Positions 1 through 9,449 of a stretch of 44,767 nucleotides of DNA are shown in pieces. Below the pieces are notes generated by a model, which worked only from the letters and a program-made list of their open reading frames with translations, was not told where the DNA came from and made no database searches. Within the stretch, counting starts at the first letter, position 1. Every line of letters starts with the position of its first letter. The stretch is taken from assembly GCF_001942335.1 (NCBI RefSeq), contig NZ_MKKH01000024.1, forward strand, positions 1 to 44,767, written 5' to 3'. Both the position numbers and the translations under genes were made by a program. The DNA is from Cellulosimicrobium sp. CUA-896 (GTDB lineage Bacteria > Actinomycetota > Actinomycetes > Actinomycetales > Cellulomonadaceae).

Positions 1-70
1 CGACGCTCGCCGCCGCCGCCGCCTCGCCGGCTCGCTCGCCGCCGCGGCGCGGACGGCGACGTGCCACGGG

Positions 71-94
71 GCGCCGGGCCGGGCGGCCCGGCGC
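71..94 (+). terminator. Hairpin, possible terminator of an upstream gene
   Basis: A perfect 10-bp inverted repeat (arms 71-80 and 85-94) with the 4-nt loop gggc. It lies upstream of the purH promoter, so it probably ends a gene whose body is outside the window. There is no T-tract, as is usual in very GC-rich actinobacteria. Bases 1-70 show no coding sequence I can support. Confidence 0.4.
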
Positions 95-136
95 AGGGCT
101 CGCCGACGGACCGGTAGGGGTGGGCCGCCCGGCCGG

Positions 137-142
137 TAGACT
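137..142 (+). promoter_or_regulatory. -10 element (TAGACT) of the purH riboswitch transcript
   Basis: TAGACT matches the actinobacterial housekeeping -10. It ends 6 nt before the first base of the riboswitch P1 stem at 149, which places the transcription start exactly at the aptamer. No convincing -35 is visible. Confidence 0.5.
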
Positions 143-148
143 GGCGGC

Positions 149-225
149 GGCCGCGACTGGCGAGGGTGGGAACGACCACCGGGGAGCGGCCGGACAACCT
201 GCTGGTGCGTCGACCGCCTGGGCGC
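149..225 (+). promoter_or_regulatory. ZTP (pfl motif) riboswitch upstream of purH
   Basis: The conserved pfl/ZTP blocks are present in order. P1 is formed by 149-154 pairing with 186-191. The GACTGGCG block follows it. P2 is ggtgg (165-169) with ccacc (176-180). GGGGAGC comes next, and after a variable linker the ligand-binding block CCGCCTGGGC (about 215-223). The class binds ZMP/ZTP, which accumulates when 10-formyl-tetrahydrofolate is short, and activates purine and one-carbon genes. purH, which uses ZMP as its substrate, starts 84 nt downstream. I cannot tell from sequence whether control is by termination or by translation. Confidence 0.93.
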
Positions 226-308
226 CTGGGTTCTGCCATCGGCACCGCGCTCGCGTCCTGCCCGGACCGCACGGTGCACCGACCGCGACCCGGAGGAGCC
301 CCTCGACC

Positions 309-1993
309 ATGAGCGCGACCGCACCCCACGTCCCCACCTCGCCCGACGTCCAGCTCGCCGACGACGCGCAGCGACCCGTCCGCCGCGCCCTGCTGAGCGT
401 GTACGACAAGTCCGGGCTCGTCGAGCTCGCCACCGCGCTGCACGCCGAGGGCGTCGAGCTGGTGTCCACCGGCTCGACCGCCTCGACGATCTCGGCGGCC
501 GGCGTCCCCGTGACCCGCGTCGAGGACCTCACCGGCTTCCCCGAGTGCCTCGAGGGCCGCGTCAAGACGCTGCACCCGCGGGTGCACGCCGGCATCCTGG
601 CCGACTCGCGCAAGGCCGACCACCTCGACCAGCTCGCGCAGCTCGACATCGCGCCGTTCGAGCTCGTCGTCGTCAACCTCTACCCGTTCGCCGCGACCGT
701 CGCGTCCGGCGCCGGCCCGGACGAGGTCGTCGAGCAGATCGACATCGGCGGGCCGTCGATGGTCCGTGCCGCGGCGAAGAACCACCCCAGCGTCGCCGTC
801 GTCGTCGAGCCCGCCGGCTACGACGCCGTGATCGACGCCGTCCGCGCCGGCGGCTTCACCTACGCCCAGCGCAAGGCGCTCGCGGCGGCCGCGTTCGTGC
901 ACACGGCGACCTACGACGTCGCCGTCGCGTCGTGGATGGGCAGCGTCGTCGCGCCCACGGACGAGGTGGTGGCCGACGACGGCACGCCGCGGTCCACGGG
1001 CTTCCCGGCGTGGCTCGGGGGCACGTGGGAGCGCGCCGACGTGCTCCGCTACGGCGAGAACCCGCACCAGCGCGCCGCGCTCTACACGTCCGGCGACGGC
1101 GCGAGCGGCCTGGCGCAGGCGACGCAGCTCCACGGCAAGGCGATGAGCTACAACAACTACGTCGACGCCGACGCCGCGTGGCGAGCCGCGCACGACCACG
1201 CCGAGCCGGCCGTCGCGATCATCAAGCACGCCAACCCGTGCGGCATCGCCGTGGGCACGGACGTCGCCGACGCGCACGCCAAGGCGCACGCGACCGACCC
1301 CGTCTCGGCGTACGGCGGGGTCGTCGCGGCGAACCGCGTCGTCACGCGGGCCGCGGCCGAGCAGATCGCGCCCGTGTTCACCGAGGTGGTCGTCGCGCCC
1401 GGGTTCGAGCCGGACGCGCTCGAGGTCCTGCGGGCGAAGAAGAACCTGCGCCTGCTCGTCGTCGACGGCGCGCCGTCGGCCACCGTGGAGACCCGCCCGA
1501 TCAGCGGTGGGCTGCTGGTGCAGAGCGTGGACCGGGTCGACGCGGTCGTCACGGACGCGGAGGGCGCCGTGACGGGCGGCGACGACCCGCAGCAGTGGTC
1601 GCTCGTGGCGGGCGACGCCGCCGACGAGGCCACCCTCGCCGACCTCGCGTTCGCGTGGCGCGCGGTGCGTGCGGCCAAGTCCAACGCGATCCTCCTCGCC
1701 GCGGACGGCGCCGCCGTCGGCGTGGGCATGGGGCAGGTGAACCGCGTCGACTCGTGCCGCCTCGCGGTCGAGCGGGCCAACACCCTCGCCGAGGGCGTCG
1801 AGCGCGCCCGCGCGCGGTGGCCGCCTCCGACGCGTTCTTCCCGTTCGCCGACGGCCTGCAGATCCTGCTCGACGCGGGCGTGCGCGCCGTCGTCGCACCG
1901 GGCGGGTCGATCCGGGACGCCGAGGTCGTCGACGCCGCGTCCGCCGCGGGCGTGACGATGTACTTCACCGGGACGCGCCACTTCGCGCACTGA
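309..1993 (+). CDS. purH: Bifunctional AICAR transformylase / IMP cyclohydrolase
   Basis: PurH carries out the last two steps of de novo IMP synthesis: formylation of AICAR by 10-formyl-THF, then ring closure. The N-terminal MGS-like cyclohydrolase domain (about residues 27-220) opens with [11 protein letters not shown] and contains STGSTAS and the [12 protein letters not shown] block. The transformylase domain carries the catalytic Lys-His in [13 protein letters not shown]. The ATG at 309 follows a GGAGGA ribosome site and fits the family N-terminus; the open frame upstream of it is riboswitch leader. The reading frame breaks near 1811 (one base missing in the gcgcgcgg run) and resumes as [15 protein letters not shown], ending at the TGA at 1991. 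The restored length of about 561 aa is normal, so I treat the break as a sequence error. It ends 21 nt from the convergent flavoprotein gene. Confidence 0.93.
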
Positions 1994-2014
1994 CCGCCGG
2001 GCTCCGCGGCGCGG

Positions 2015-3273
2015 TCACACGAGCGCGTCGCGGAGTCTCCGGCCGGGGTCGCGGGCCACGTCGAGATCGACGCGCAGCGCGCCGCGGTTCGCCGCGCGGC
2101 GGACCGCCCCGACGTCGCGAGCGGAGTCGACGAGCAGCACCGCGCGCACGCGCGCCGCGCCGTCGTCGGCGGCCGTCCCGGCGGTGCCCGGGTCGAGGTA
2201 GAACGCGGCCCAGCCGCCGGGCGTCCCCGGCTCGCCGCGGAGCACCACCTCGGCGCCCTGCGGCGGGACGCCGAAGAGCGCGAGGTCGTGCCCGAGCTGC
2301 TGCGAGAAGACGTACGGCGCGTGCGCGGGGGCGTCGGCGTCGGGGGCGAGCCCGAGCACCGCCCGCGCGGTCGGCTCCGGGTCGTGCAGCGCGGCGGACC
2401 AGTGCCCGCCCGGGACCCGGCCGAGGTGCGGGTGCTCACGGGTCGCGCAGTCCCCGACCGCCCACACGCCGGGCACGCCCTCCACCGCCCCCGTCGCGTC
2501 GACGGGGACCGCGCCGCGCGCGTCGAGCGGGACGGCGCCGTCCAGCCACGACGTCGCCGGGCGCGCCCCGATCGCCGCGAGCACGACGTCCGCCGGGACG
2601 TCGGTGCCGTCGGCGAGCAGGACGCCGTCGGGTCGGACCTCGACGACCGCCGCGCCGGTGACGAGCCGGACGCCCGCGGCCGCGTACCAGGGGGCGACGT
2701 GCGCCCCGACCACCGGACCGAACTGGCGCTCGAGCGGTGTCGCTCCCGCCTCGACCACCGTGACCTGCGCGCCCGCCGCGGCCGCGACCCCGGCGAGCTC
2801 CGCGCCGATCCAGCCCGCACCGACGACGGTGAGGCGCAGCCCCGGGCGGACCAGGGCGCGCAGCGCCGCGGCGTCCGCGGCGGAGTGCAGCACCCGTGCC
2901 GCCTCCCAGCCCGCCGGCCGCACCGGCGCGGACCCCACGGCGAGGACGACGGCGTCCGCCTCGAGACGCGCACCGGACCGCGTCGTGACGACGTGGGCGA
3001 GCCGCCCGTCCTCGACGGCGGGCAGGAGCCCGACGGCCGGGTCGTCCAGGCGGACGTCGTCGGCGAGGGCGACGACGTCGACGCCCAGCTCGGCCTCGAG
3101 CCACGCGGGCTCCGTGCGGGTCAGCAGCTCCTTCGACAACGGCGGGCGGTCGTAGGGCGCGACGCCCTCGGCACCGAGGAGCGTCAGCGTGCCCGTGAAG
3201 CCCTGCCGGCGCAGCTCGGCGACGGTCCGCGCGCGGCCAGCCCCGCTCCGACCACCAGGACGGACGAGGGCAT
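2015..3273 (-). CDS. FAD-dependent NAD(P)H oxidoreductase, ferredoxin-reductase type
   Basis: A two-dinucleotide-binding-domain flavoprotein of the ferredoxin/rubredoxin reductase family. It begins MPSSVLVVGAGLAG (FAD-binding GxGxxG), followed by APYDRPPLSKELL. A second Rossmann motif, VVGAGWIGAELAG with a following VVEAG, binds NAD(P)H. The GVWAVGDCA block contacts FAD, and the last 100 or so residues (from YVFSQQLGHDLALFG) match the Reductase_C dimerisation domain. These enzymes pass electrons from NAD(P)H to a ferredoxin or rubredoxin, often for a P450 or dioxygenase, but no such partner lies in the window. The frame breaks near 3235, one base short, just after the GxGxxG motif. The ATG at 3273 restores a normal length of about 419 aa. 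Confidence 0.85.
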
Positions 3274-3384
3274 GCGCGCGGCGGGTGGGGCGGAGTCAAA
3301 GGGCGCCGGCGGGCGCGCGGGAGTCGGCATGCACGTCACGCTAGGCCACGGCGGTAGGCTTCCGGACGTGGACGGGGGAGGAGC

Positions 3385-3804
3385 GTGAGCGACGTCACCG
3401 CGCGCGGCGCGGCCCGGCGGGCGACGCTCGTGCCGTCCTGGCACCACGTGCACGACGACGGCACGCCCGACCGCCCCGTCGTCCCGCCCGATCCCGACGG
3501 CACGCCGTCCGCGGCCAGGCCGCCCGAGCCGCGCGCGCGTCTCGCCGCGGGACGGCAGCCGGCGATGTGGCTCGCGCTCGCCGGCGTGGGGCTCACGACG
3601 GCGGTCGCCCTGCTCGTCGGTGCCCGCGCGGCCTGCCTCGTCCTGGCGGGCGTCCTCGCCGTCGCCGGGCTGTGCCGGGCCGTCCTGCCCGGCCCCGGGC
3701 CCGTCGGGATCACCGTCCGCTCGCGCGGCCTCGACACGTTCTTCTTCCTGGCGCCCGCCGTCGCGATCGCGTTCCTCGCGCTCAGCCTGAGCAACGACGT
3801 CTGA
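3385..3804 (+). CDS. DUF3017 membrane protein
   Basis: A 139-aa protein with a proline- and charge-rich N-terminal half (about 60 residues) followed by three hydrophobic segments: about 63-82, 84-102 and 121-137. The block RSRGLDTFFFLAPAVAIAFLAL is typical of the actinobacterial DUF3017 family, often found next to purH, folD or mdh genes. Its function is unknown. The GTG start at 3385 has a strong GGGGAGGAG site just upstream. A TAGGCT -10-like hexamer at 3355-3360 could supply a promoter. The divergent flavoprotein gene starts 112 nt away. Confidence 0.75.
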   Translation: MSDVTARGAARRATLVPSWHHVHDDGTPDRPVVPPDPDGTPSAARPPEPRARLAAGRQPAMWLALAGVGLTTAVALLVGARAACLVLAGVLAVAGLCRAVLPGPGPVGITVRSRGLDTFFFLAPAVAIAFLALSLSNDV

Positions 3805-3813
3805 CCGCACGAC

Positions 3814-3850
3814 GGAGGGCGCGGTCCGTCACGACGGACCGGCGCCCTCC
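3814..3850. terminator. Bidirectional hairpin terminator
   Basis: A very stable stem-loop between two convergent genes. The arms are ggagggcgc + ggtccgtc and gacggacc + gcgccctcc, with one bulged g at 3841 and a 2-nt turn. It starts 10 nt after the DUF3017 stop and ends 16 nt before the aquaporin stop, so it can serve both. Confidence 0.8.
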
Positions 3851-3865
3851 GGGCGTGCAGGCGAC

Positions 3866-4920
3866 TCAGGCGCGGGGAGCCCGGGGGCCGCCGTCCTCGT
3901 CGTCGGCCGGGGCGGGGCGCTCGGGAGCCGGCGTGTCGACCGTCTCGGTCTCCTCGACCACCTCGGTGACCTCCACGACCTCGGTGTCGGCCGTGCCCGG
4001 CTCCTCGACGGCGGGCTCGTCCTCGCCGACGACGACCTGGTCCTCGCCGAGGAGGTCGTCGTGCGCCGGGGCGAAGGCGAACGCACGGTAGAAGAGGCCG
4101 GCGATGGCGGCGCCGAGCAGCGGGCCCCACAGGAACAGCTGCCAGAACTGCTCGAGCGCCCACGCTGCGCCAGGATCGCCGAGGCGAGCGAGCGGGCGGG
4201 GTTGAGCGAGCCGTTGGTCACCGGGGCCGCGACGAGCAGCAGCGCGGTGTAGGTGAGGCCGATCGCGAACGGCGCGACCCCCCTGGTGCTGGCGCGCTTG
4301 TCGGTGACGCCCAGGATGACGCCGACGAAGACCGCCGTGGCGATGACCTCGAGCAGCAGCGCCGACGCGAACGAGAACTCGAGGTTGCCCGCCGTCAGGC
4401 CGGAGATGGGGGAGTGCTCACCGAACCCGTTCGCGGTGCTCGAGAACACCGCGGCGCGCGTCGCCTCGGAGATGAGCTGGTTCTGGGCGAGCCAGTCGAG
4501 CTGCGCCTGCCCCTGCGGCGTCGTGGCGAGCAGGACCAGGGCGGCGAGCGCGCCGCCGACGAACTGGGCGAGCCAGTACGGGAGCACGTCGCGCCACGCC
4601 GTGCGTCCGCCGATCGCGGCACCGAGCGTCACGGCCGGGTTGAAGTGCCCGCCGGAGACGTGCCCGACCCCGGCGATCACACCGGCGAGCGCCACGCCGC
4701 CCGCGAACGCGACGGGCAGCACGATGCCCGCGTTCGTGAAGCGCAGGTACAGCGCCACGCCCACGATCGCGAGGACGAGGACGAACGTGCCGAAGACCTC
4801 GGCACCGAGACGCGCGAGGAGGCCGGGCTGGACGACGGCGACGGGCTCGGTCCGCGCCACGGCGACGTCGTCGGCGACGGGGCCGCCCGGCGCTCCGGGA
4901 GCGGTGGTGTCCTGGGACAT
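3866..4920 (-). CDS. Aquaporin / MIP family channel with long acidic tail
   Basis: Major intrinsic protein (aquaporin Z / glycerol facilitator family). It has six membrane segments with both NPA boxes, [12 protein letters not shown] and [12 protein letters not shown]. The ATG at 4920 follows ACAGGAAC. The frame breaks near 4166 (one base short in cag-cg), just before the last helix. It resumes as [26 protein letters not shown] and stops at 3866. The restored protein is about 351 aa, against 230-290 for most members. The excess is a C-terminal tail of about 60 residues made almost only of E, D, V, T, P and A, including [12 protein letters not shown]. The tail reads cleanly to a stop next to a terminator, so it is probably real. 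Whether water or glycerol is the substrate cannot be told here. Confidence 0.85.
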
Positions 4921-5092
4921 GATGTTCCTGTCTGGATCGGATGGGCCCGTCCCCGCAGCGCGGAACGAGCCGCGCTGACGGGCGATCGGGACGACGGCAC
5001 GACGCCGGGATACGGCATCTGTGCGCATCCTGCCACTGTTGCCTGGACGTTGCGTGGGAATCAGGCATACGGACGCTGGCCGCGGCCGTCGT

Positions 5093-5124
5093 CCCGCGTC
5101 CCGGGACGCGGGGTCCCGGGACCC
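5093..5124. repeat. Two overlapping perfect palindromes in the aquaporin-icd intergenic region
   Basis: A perfect 20-bp palindrome at 5093-5112 (cccgcgtcccgggacgcggg) overlaps a perfect 14-bp one at 5111-5124 (gggtcccgggaccc). Both contain the core GTCCCGGGAC (5098-5107 and 5113-5122), with centres 15 bp apart. This could be a double operator or a stem-loop in the divergent 382-bp region between the aquaporin and icd. Function is unknown. Confidence 0.5.
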
Positions 5125-5170
5125 GGACGCGCAGGCGCTCGTCCGCGGCGCGTGAACCCGAGGAAAAGTA

Positions 5171-5184
5171 TCTTGACGTCGAGA
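5171..5184. promoter_or_regulatory. Near-palindrome TCTTGACGTCGAGA upstream of icd
   Basis: An imperfect palindrome (core CTTGACGTCGAG) about 120 nt before the icd start. The TTGACG inside it could also be a -35, but the following TACCCT (5192-5197) is only 13 bp away, which is too close for a standard promoter. A regulator-binding site is the better reading. Confidence 0.35.
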
Positions 5185-5302
5185 AGTCGAGTACCCTGGA
5201 CGGCGGTCAGCACCGCCCCCGGGCGCGGCGACGGACCGGCGCGAGGCGCCGGTCGACGTCCCGACGGGGGCACCAGTCCCCGACAGTTGGAGCGATCTGC
5301 GC

Positions 5303-6517
5303 ATGGGCAAGATCAAGGTCGTCAACCCGGTCGTCGAGCTCGACGGCGACGAGATGACGCGCATCATCTGGCAGTTCATCAAGACCGCCTCATCCACCCG
5401 TACCTCGACGTCGACCTCAAGTACTACGACCTGTCGATCCAGAACCGCGACGCCACCGACGACCAGGTGACGGTCGACGCGGCGAACGCGATCAAGCAGT
5501 ACAACGTCGGCGTCAAGTGCGCGACGATCACGCCCGACGAGGCGCGCGTCGAGGAGTTCGGCCTGAAGAAGATGTGGGTCTCCCCGAACGGGACCATCCG
5601 CAACATCCTCGGTGGCGTCGTCTTCCGCGAGCCGATCATCATCTCCAACATCCCGCGCCTCGTGCCGGGCTGGAACAAGCCGATCATCATCGGCCGCCAC
5701 GCCCACGGCGACCAGTACAAGTCGACGAACTTCAAGGTCCCGGCCCGGGGAAGATCACGATGTCCTTCGAGCCGGCCGACGGCTCCGAGCCGCAGACGTT
5801 CGAGGTCGTGACGATGCCCGAGGAGGGCGGCGTCGCGATGGGCATGTACAACTTCAACGAGTCGATCCGCGACTTCGCGCGCGCCTCGTTCGCGTACGGC
5901 CTGCAGCGGAGCTACCCCGTCTACCTCTCCACGAAGAACACGATCCTCAAGGCCTACGACGGCCAGTTCAAGGACCTGTTCCAGGAGTCTTCGACGCCGA
6001 GTTCAAGGACCAGTTCGAGGCCGCCGGCCTCACCTACGAGCACCGTCTCATCGACGACATGGTCGCCTCGGCCATGAAGTGGGAGGGCGGCTACGTCTGG
6101 GCCTGCAAGAACTACGACGGCGACGTCCAGTCCGACACCGTCGCGCAGGGCTTCGGCTCGCTCGGCCTCATGACGTCCGTCCTCATGACGCCCGACGGCA
6201 GGACCGTCGAGGCCGAGGCGGCGCACGGCACGGTCACGCGCCACTACCGCCAGCACCAGCAGGGCAAGCCGACGTCGACCAACCCCATCGCGTCGATCTT
6301 CGCGTGGACCCGCGGCCTCATGCACCGCGGCAAGCTCGACGGCACGCCCGAGGTCACGCAGTTCGCCGAGACCCTCGAGGACGTCGTCGTCAAGACGGTC
6401 GAGTCCGGCAAGATGACGAAGGACCTCGCGCTCCTCATCGGCCCGGACCAGGGCTGGCTGACCACCGAGGAGTTCCTCGCCGCGCTGGACGAGAACCTCA
6501 AGGCGCGCCTGGGCTGA
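5303..6517 (+). CDS. icd: NADP-dependent isocitrate dehydrogenase, dimeric eukaryote-like type
   Basis: TCA-cycle enzyme converting isocitrate to 2-oxoglutarate with NADPH formation. The start [23 protein letters not shown], the [11 protein letters not shown] block, the GRHAHGDQY block and [13 protein letters not shown] are diagnostic of the roughly 405-aa homodimeric type II enzyme. The ATG at 5303 is preceded by GGAGCGA. The gene is interrupted by three separate one-base losses: near 5383 (aag-gac reads aagac), near 5740 (a C lost in VPGPGK) and near 5988 (a G lost before VFDAEF). All three are in highly conserved stretches, and each neighbouring frame continues the family sequence without a gap. 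Three hits in an essential-type gene argue for sequence errors, not decay. A strong terminator follows. Confidence 0.93.
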
Positions 6518-6538
6518 GCCCTCCGCTCCGTCCCGGAC

Positions 6539-6567
6539 GGCGGCGCCCCCTCAGCGGGGGCGTCGCC
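6539..6567 (+). terminator. Hairpin terminator of icd
   Basis: A 12-bp stem (6539-6550 with 6556-6567, one G-U pair) closing a 5-nt loop tcagc, 22 nt after the icd stop and followed by GTTCG. Confidence 0.8.
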
Positions 6568-7857
<1,290 letters not shown>

Positions 7858-7881
7858 CCGCCGACCGCCGCGCACCCCCGT

Positions 7882-9210
7882 TCAGGCGTCGCGCAGCGTC
7901 GCGAGGACGGCGTCGAGCCGCTGCTCGACGGGCGCGCGGTCGTGGGGCGGCAGGCCCGAGCCGGGCATCACGTCGCGCCACGCCCGGACCTCCGCCCGCA
8001 GCCGCGCCCGTGGTCGCGGCCTGGCGTCGGCGTGCGCGAGGCGCTCGACGAGCTGCGCCGCCGACGCCAGGGCGACGGGGGAGGCGAGCGCGTACGTGCG
8101 CACGGCGAGCAGCACCGCGCCGACGTGCTCCTCGGGGCCGGGCCACGGCACGACCGCGCGCAGCGTCCCGTCCTCATCGGTGCGGCCCGGCGCCGCGGGG
8201 TCGCGCTCGACCAGCCGGACGAGCCCGTCGGCGAGCGCGTCGAACGCGTAGGCCGCCGTGTACGGGTCGTTGGTGCCCGGGGACAGCGCGCGCACGGCCA
8301 TCTCCGTGAGCTGCTGCACCGCGAACGCGAGGTCCTGGTGCGGGGTGCGCTCGGTGCCGAGCACGATCGCGCGGCGTGCGTCCTGGGCCGGGTCGGGGTC
8401 CCATGCTGACCGCCCCCGCAGCCGCAGCACCGGTTCCCCCGCCACGACGTGGTCGCCGGGCCGGACGAGCGCCTCACCTACGCCGTGCGCGCGTCGCGCG
8501 GCGTCGACGAGCTCGTCGAGGTCGACCCACTGGACGTACCCCGTCGTGGGGGCGGCGACCTCGTCGAGCGCGGGCGGCAGCGCCGCCGGGTCGGTCGCCG
8601 GGCCGCCCGCCGTCCCGGCCGGCGGGCGCGCGGGGGCGAGGAGCTCGACGACGGCGTCGAGCTCTTCCCGCAGACGACGCTGCAGCGTCGAGACCTGCAC
8701 GGAGTCGGCGATGTGGTGGATGAAGTAGACGAGCACGCCCACGCACAGGACGGCGAGGACCATCGCGACGTTGACGGCCACGGTCGGTACGAACGCGCTG
8801 CCGTCGTCGTCCTCGCTGCGCACGGACCGCAGCACGATGAGCGCGTAGAGGAACGACGCGGTGAACACGCCGAGCACGAGCTGGTTGCCGCGGTCGGTCA
8901 TGAAGTTGCGGACGAGGCGCGGCCCGTAGGTCGACGTCGTCGTGGCGAGCACGGAGATGGTGATCGAGAACGTCGTGCCGGCGACGGTGAGCACGGAGGT
9001 CGCGATCGCGCCGAGGAGCGCACGGCTGCCGCTCACGCCGAGCGCGGAGAGCAGCCCCACGCCCTCGACCGTCGCGGGGGACAGGCGCCGGTCCACCACC
9101 ACGAGCGCCTCCGCGAGCACGACCGCGGCGACGCACAGCACCGCGGGGTAGAACCAGAACGACTCGAGCGCGCGCCGCCACAGCACGCCTGCCCCGCCCG
9201 CGCTCTCCAT
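7882..9210 (-). CDS. DUF2254 membrane protein
   Basis: A 442-aa protein of the DUF2254 family; its role is not established. Four hydrophobic helices fill the N-terminal 165 residues (about 19-38, 62-84, 107-127 and 139-160). They include the family-typical LTVAGTTFSITISVLATTTSTYGPRLVRNFM and the pre-cytoplasmic FIHHIADSVQV. The remaining 280 residues are soluble, with LSPGTNDPYTAAYAFDALADGL near residue 310. The ATG at 9210 sits 8 nt after a TACGAT -10 (9224-9219), so the transcript is probably leaderless. It is divergent from the sugar-transport operon, with the large operator palindrome in the shared region. Confidence 0.8.
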   Translation of the reverse strand: MESAGGAGVLWRRALESFWFYPAVLCVAAVVLAEALVVVDRRLSPATVEGVGLLSALGVSGSRALLGAIATSVLTVAGTTFSITISVLATTTSTYGPRLVRNFMTDRGNQLVLGVFTASFLYALIVLRSVRSEDDDGSAFVPTVAVNVAMVLAVLCVGVLVYFIHHIADSVQVSTLQRRLREELDAVVELLAPARPPAGTAGGPATDPAALPPALDEVAAPTTGYVQWVDLDELVDAARRAHGVGEALVRPGDHVVAGEPVLRLRGRSAWDPDPAQDARRAIVLGTERTPHQDLAFAVQQLTEMAVRALSPGTNDPYTAAYAFDALADGLVRLVERDPAAPGRTDEDGTLRAVVPWPGPEEHVGAVLLAVRTYALASPVALASAAQLVERLAHADARPRPRARLRAEVRAWRDVMPGSGLPPHDRAPVEQRLDAVLATLRDA

Positions 9211-9298
9211 GACGGCCGATCGTAGGCCGGGTGCGCCGGCCAGGCCCGGTGGGCACGGGTCGCGCGGCGGGACGGCCCCGGCCGAGAGGCGACGTTCC

Positions 9299-9356
9299 GT
9301 TCGGGTGTCGAAATCAACGATGCGAATTGACTTCGAGACCCGAACTCATGCATCCT
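9299..9356 (+). promoter_or_regulatory. Promoter and large palindromic operator of the sugar ABC operon
   Basis: An inverted repeat with 19-bp arms (9299-9317 and 9327-9345, 2 mismatches, 9-nt spacer). Each arm holds TTCG-N5-CGAA. The right arm begins with TTGACT (9327-9332), which is a good -35, with an 18-bp spacer to a weak -10 CATCCT (9351-9356). Protein bound to the palindrome would block RNA polymerase. The ROK regulator encoded downstream at 13564 is the natural candidate. Confidence 0.6.
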
Positions 9357-9449
9357 CTCGCCGACGCGACCGCCGGTGGTCGCGGAGCGGCCGACGTGCC
9401 GCCGCGGGCCCACCCGGTCCGCGACTCGACGACGAGAAGGAGCGCGACG

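Noticed and set aside
120..308. N-terminal extension of purH to 120
   Set aside because: The region is the ZTP riboswitch and its leader. Real PurH homology begins after the ATG at 309, which has its own ribosome site.
5171..5197. Sigma-70 promoter TTGACG...TACCCT for icd
   Set aside because: The spacing is only 13 bp, too short for a normal promoter, so it was kept only as a possible regulator site.
5303..6517. icd as a pseudogene or a programmed-frameshift gene
   Set aside because: Three one-base losses at unrelated sites, no slippery heptamer plus structure, and the same type of break in many other genes fit sequencing error better.
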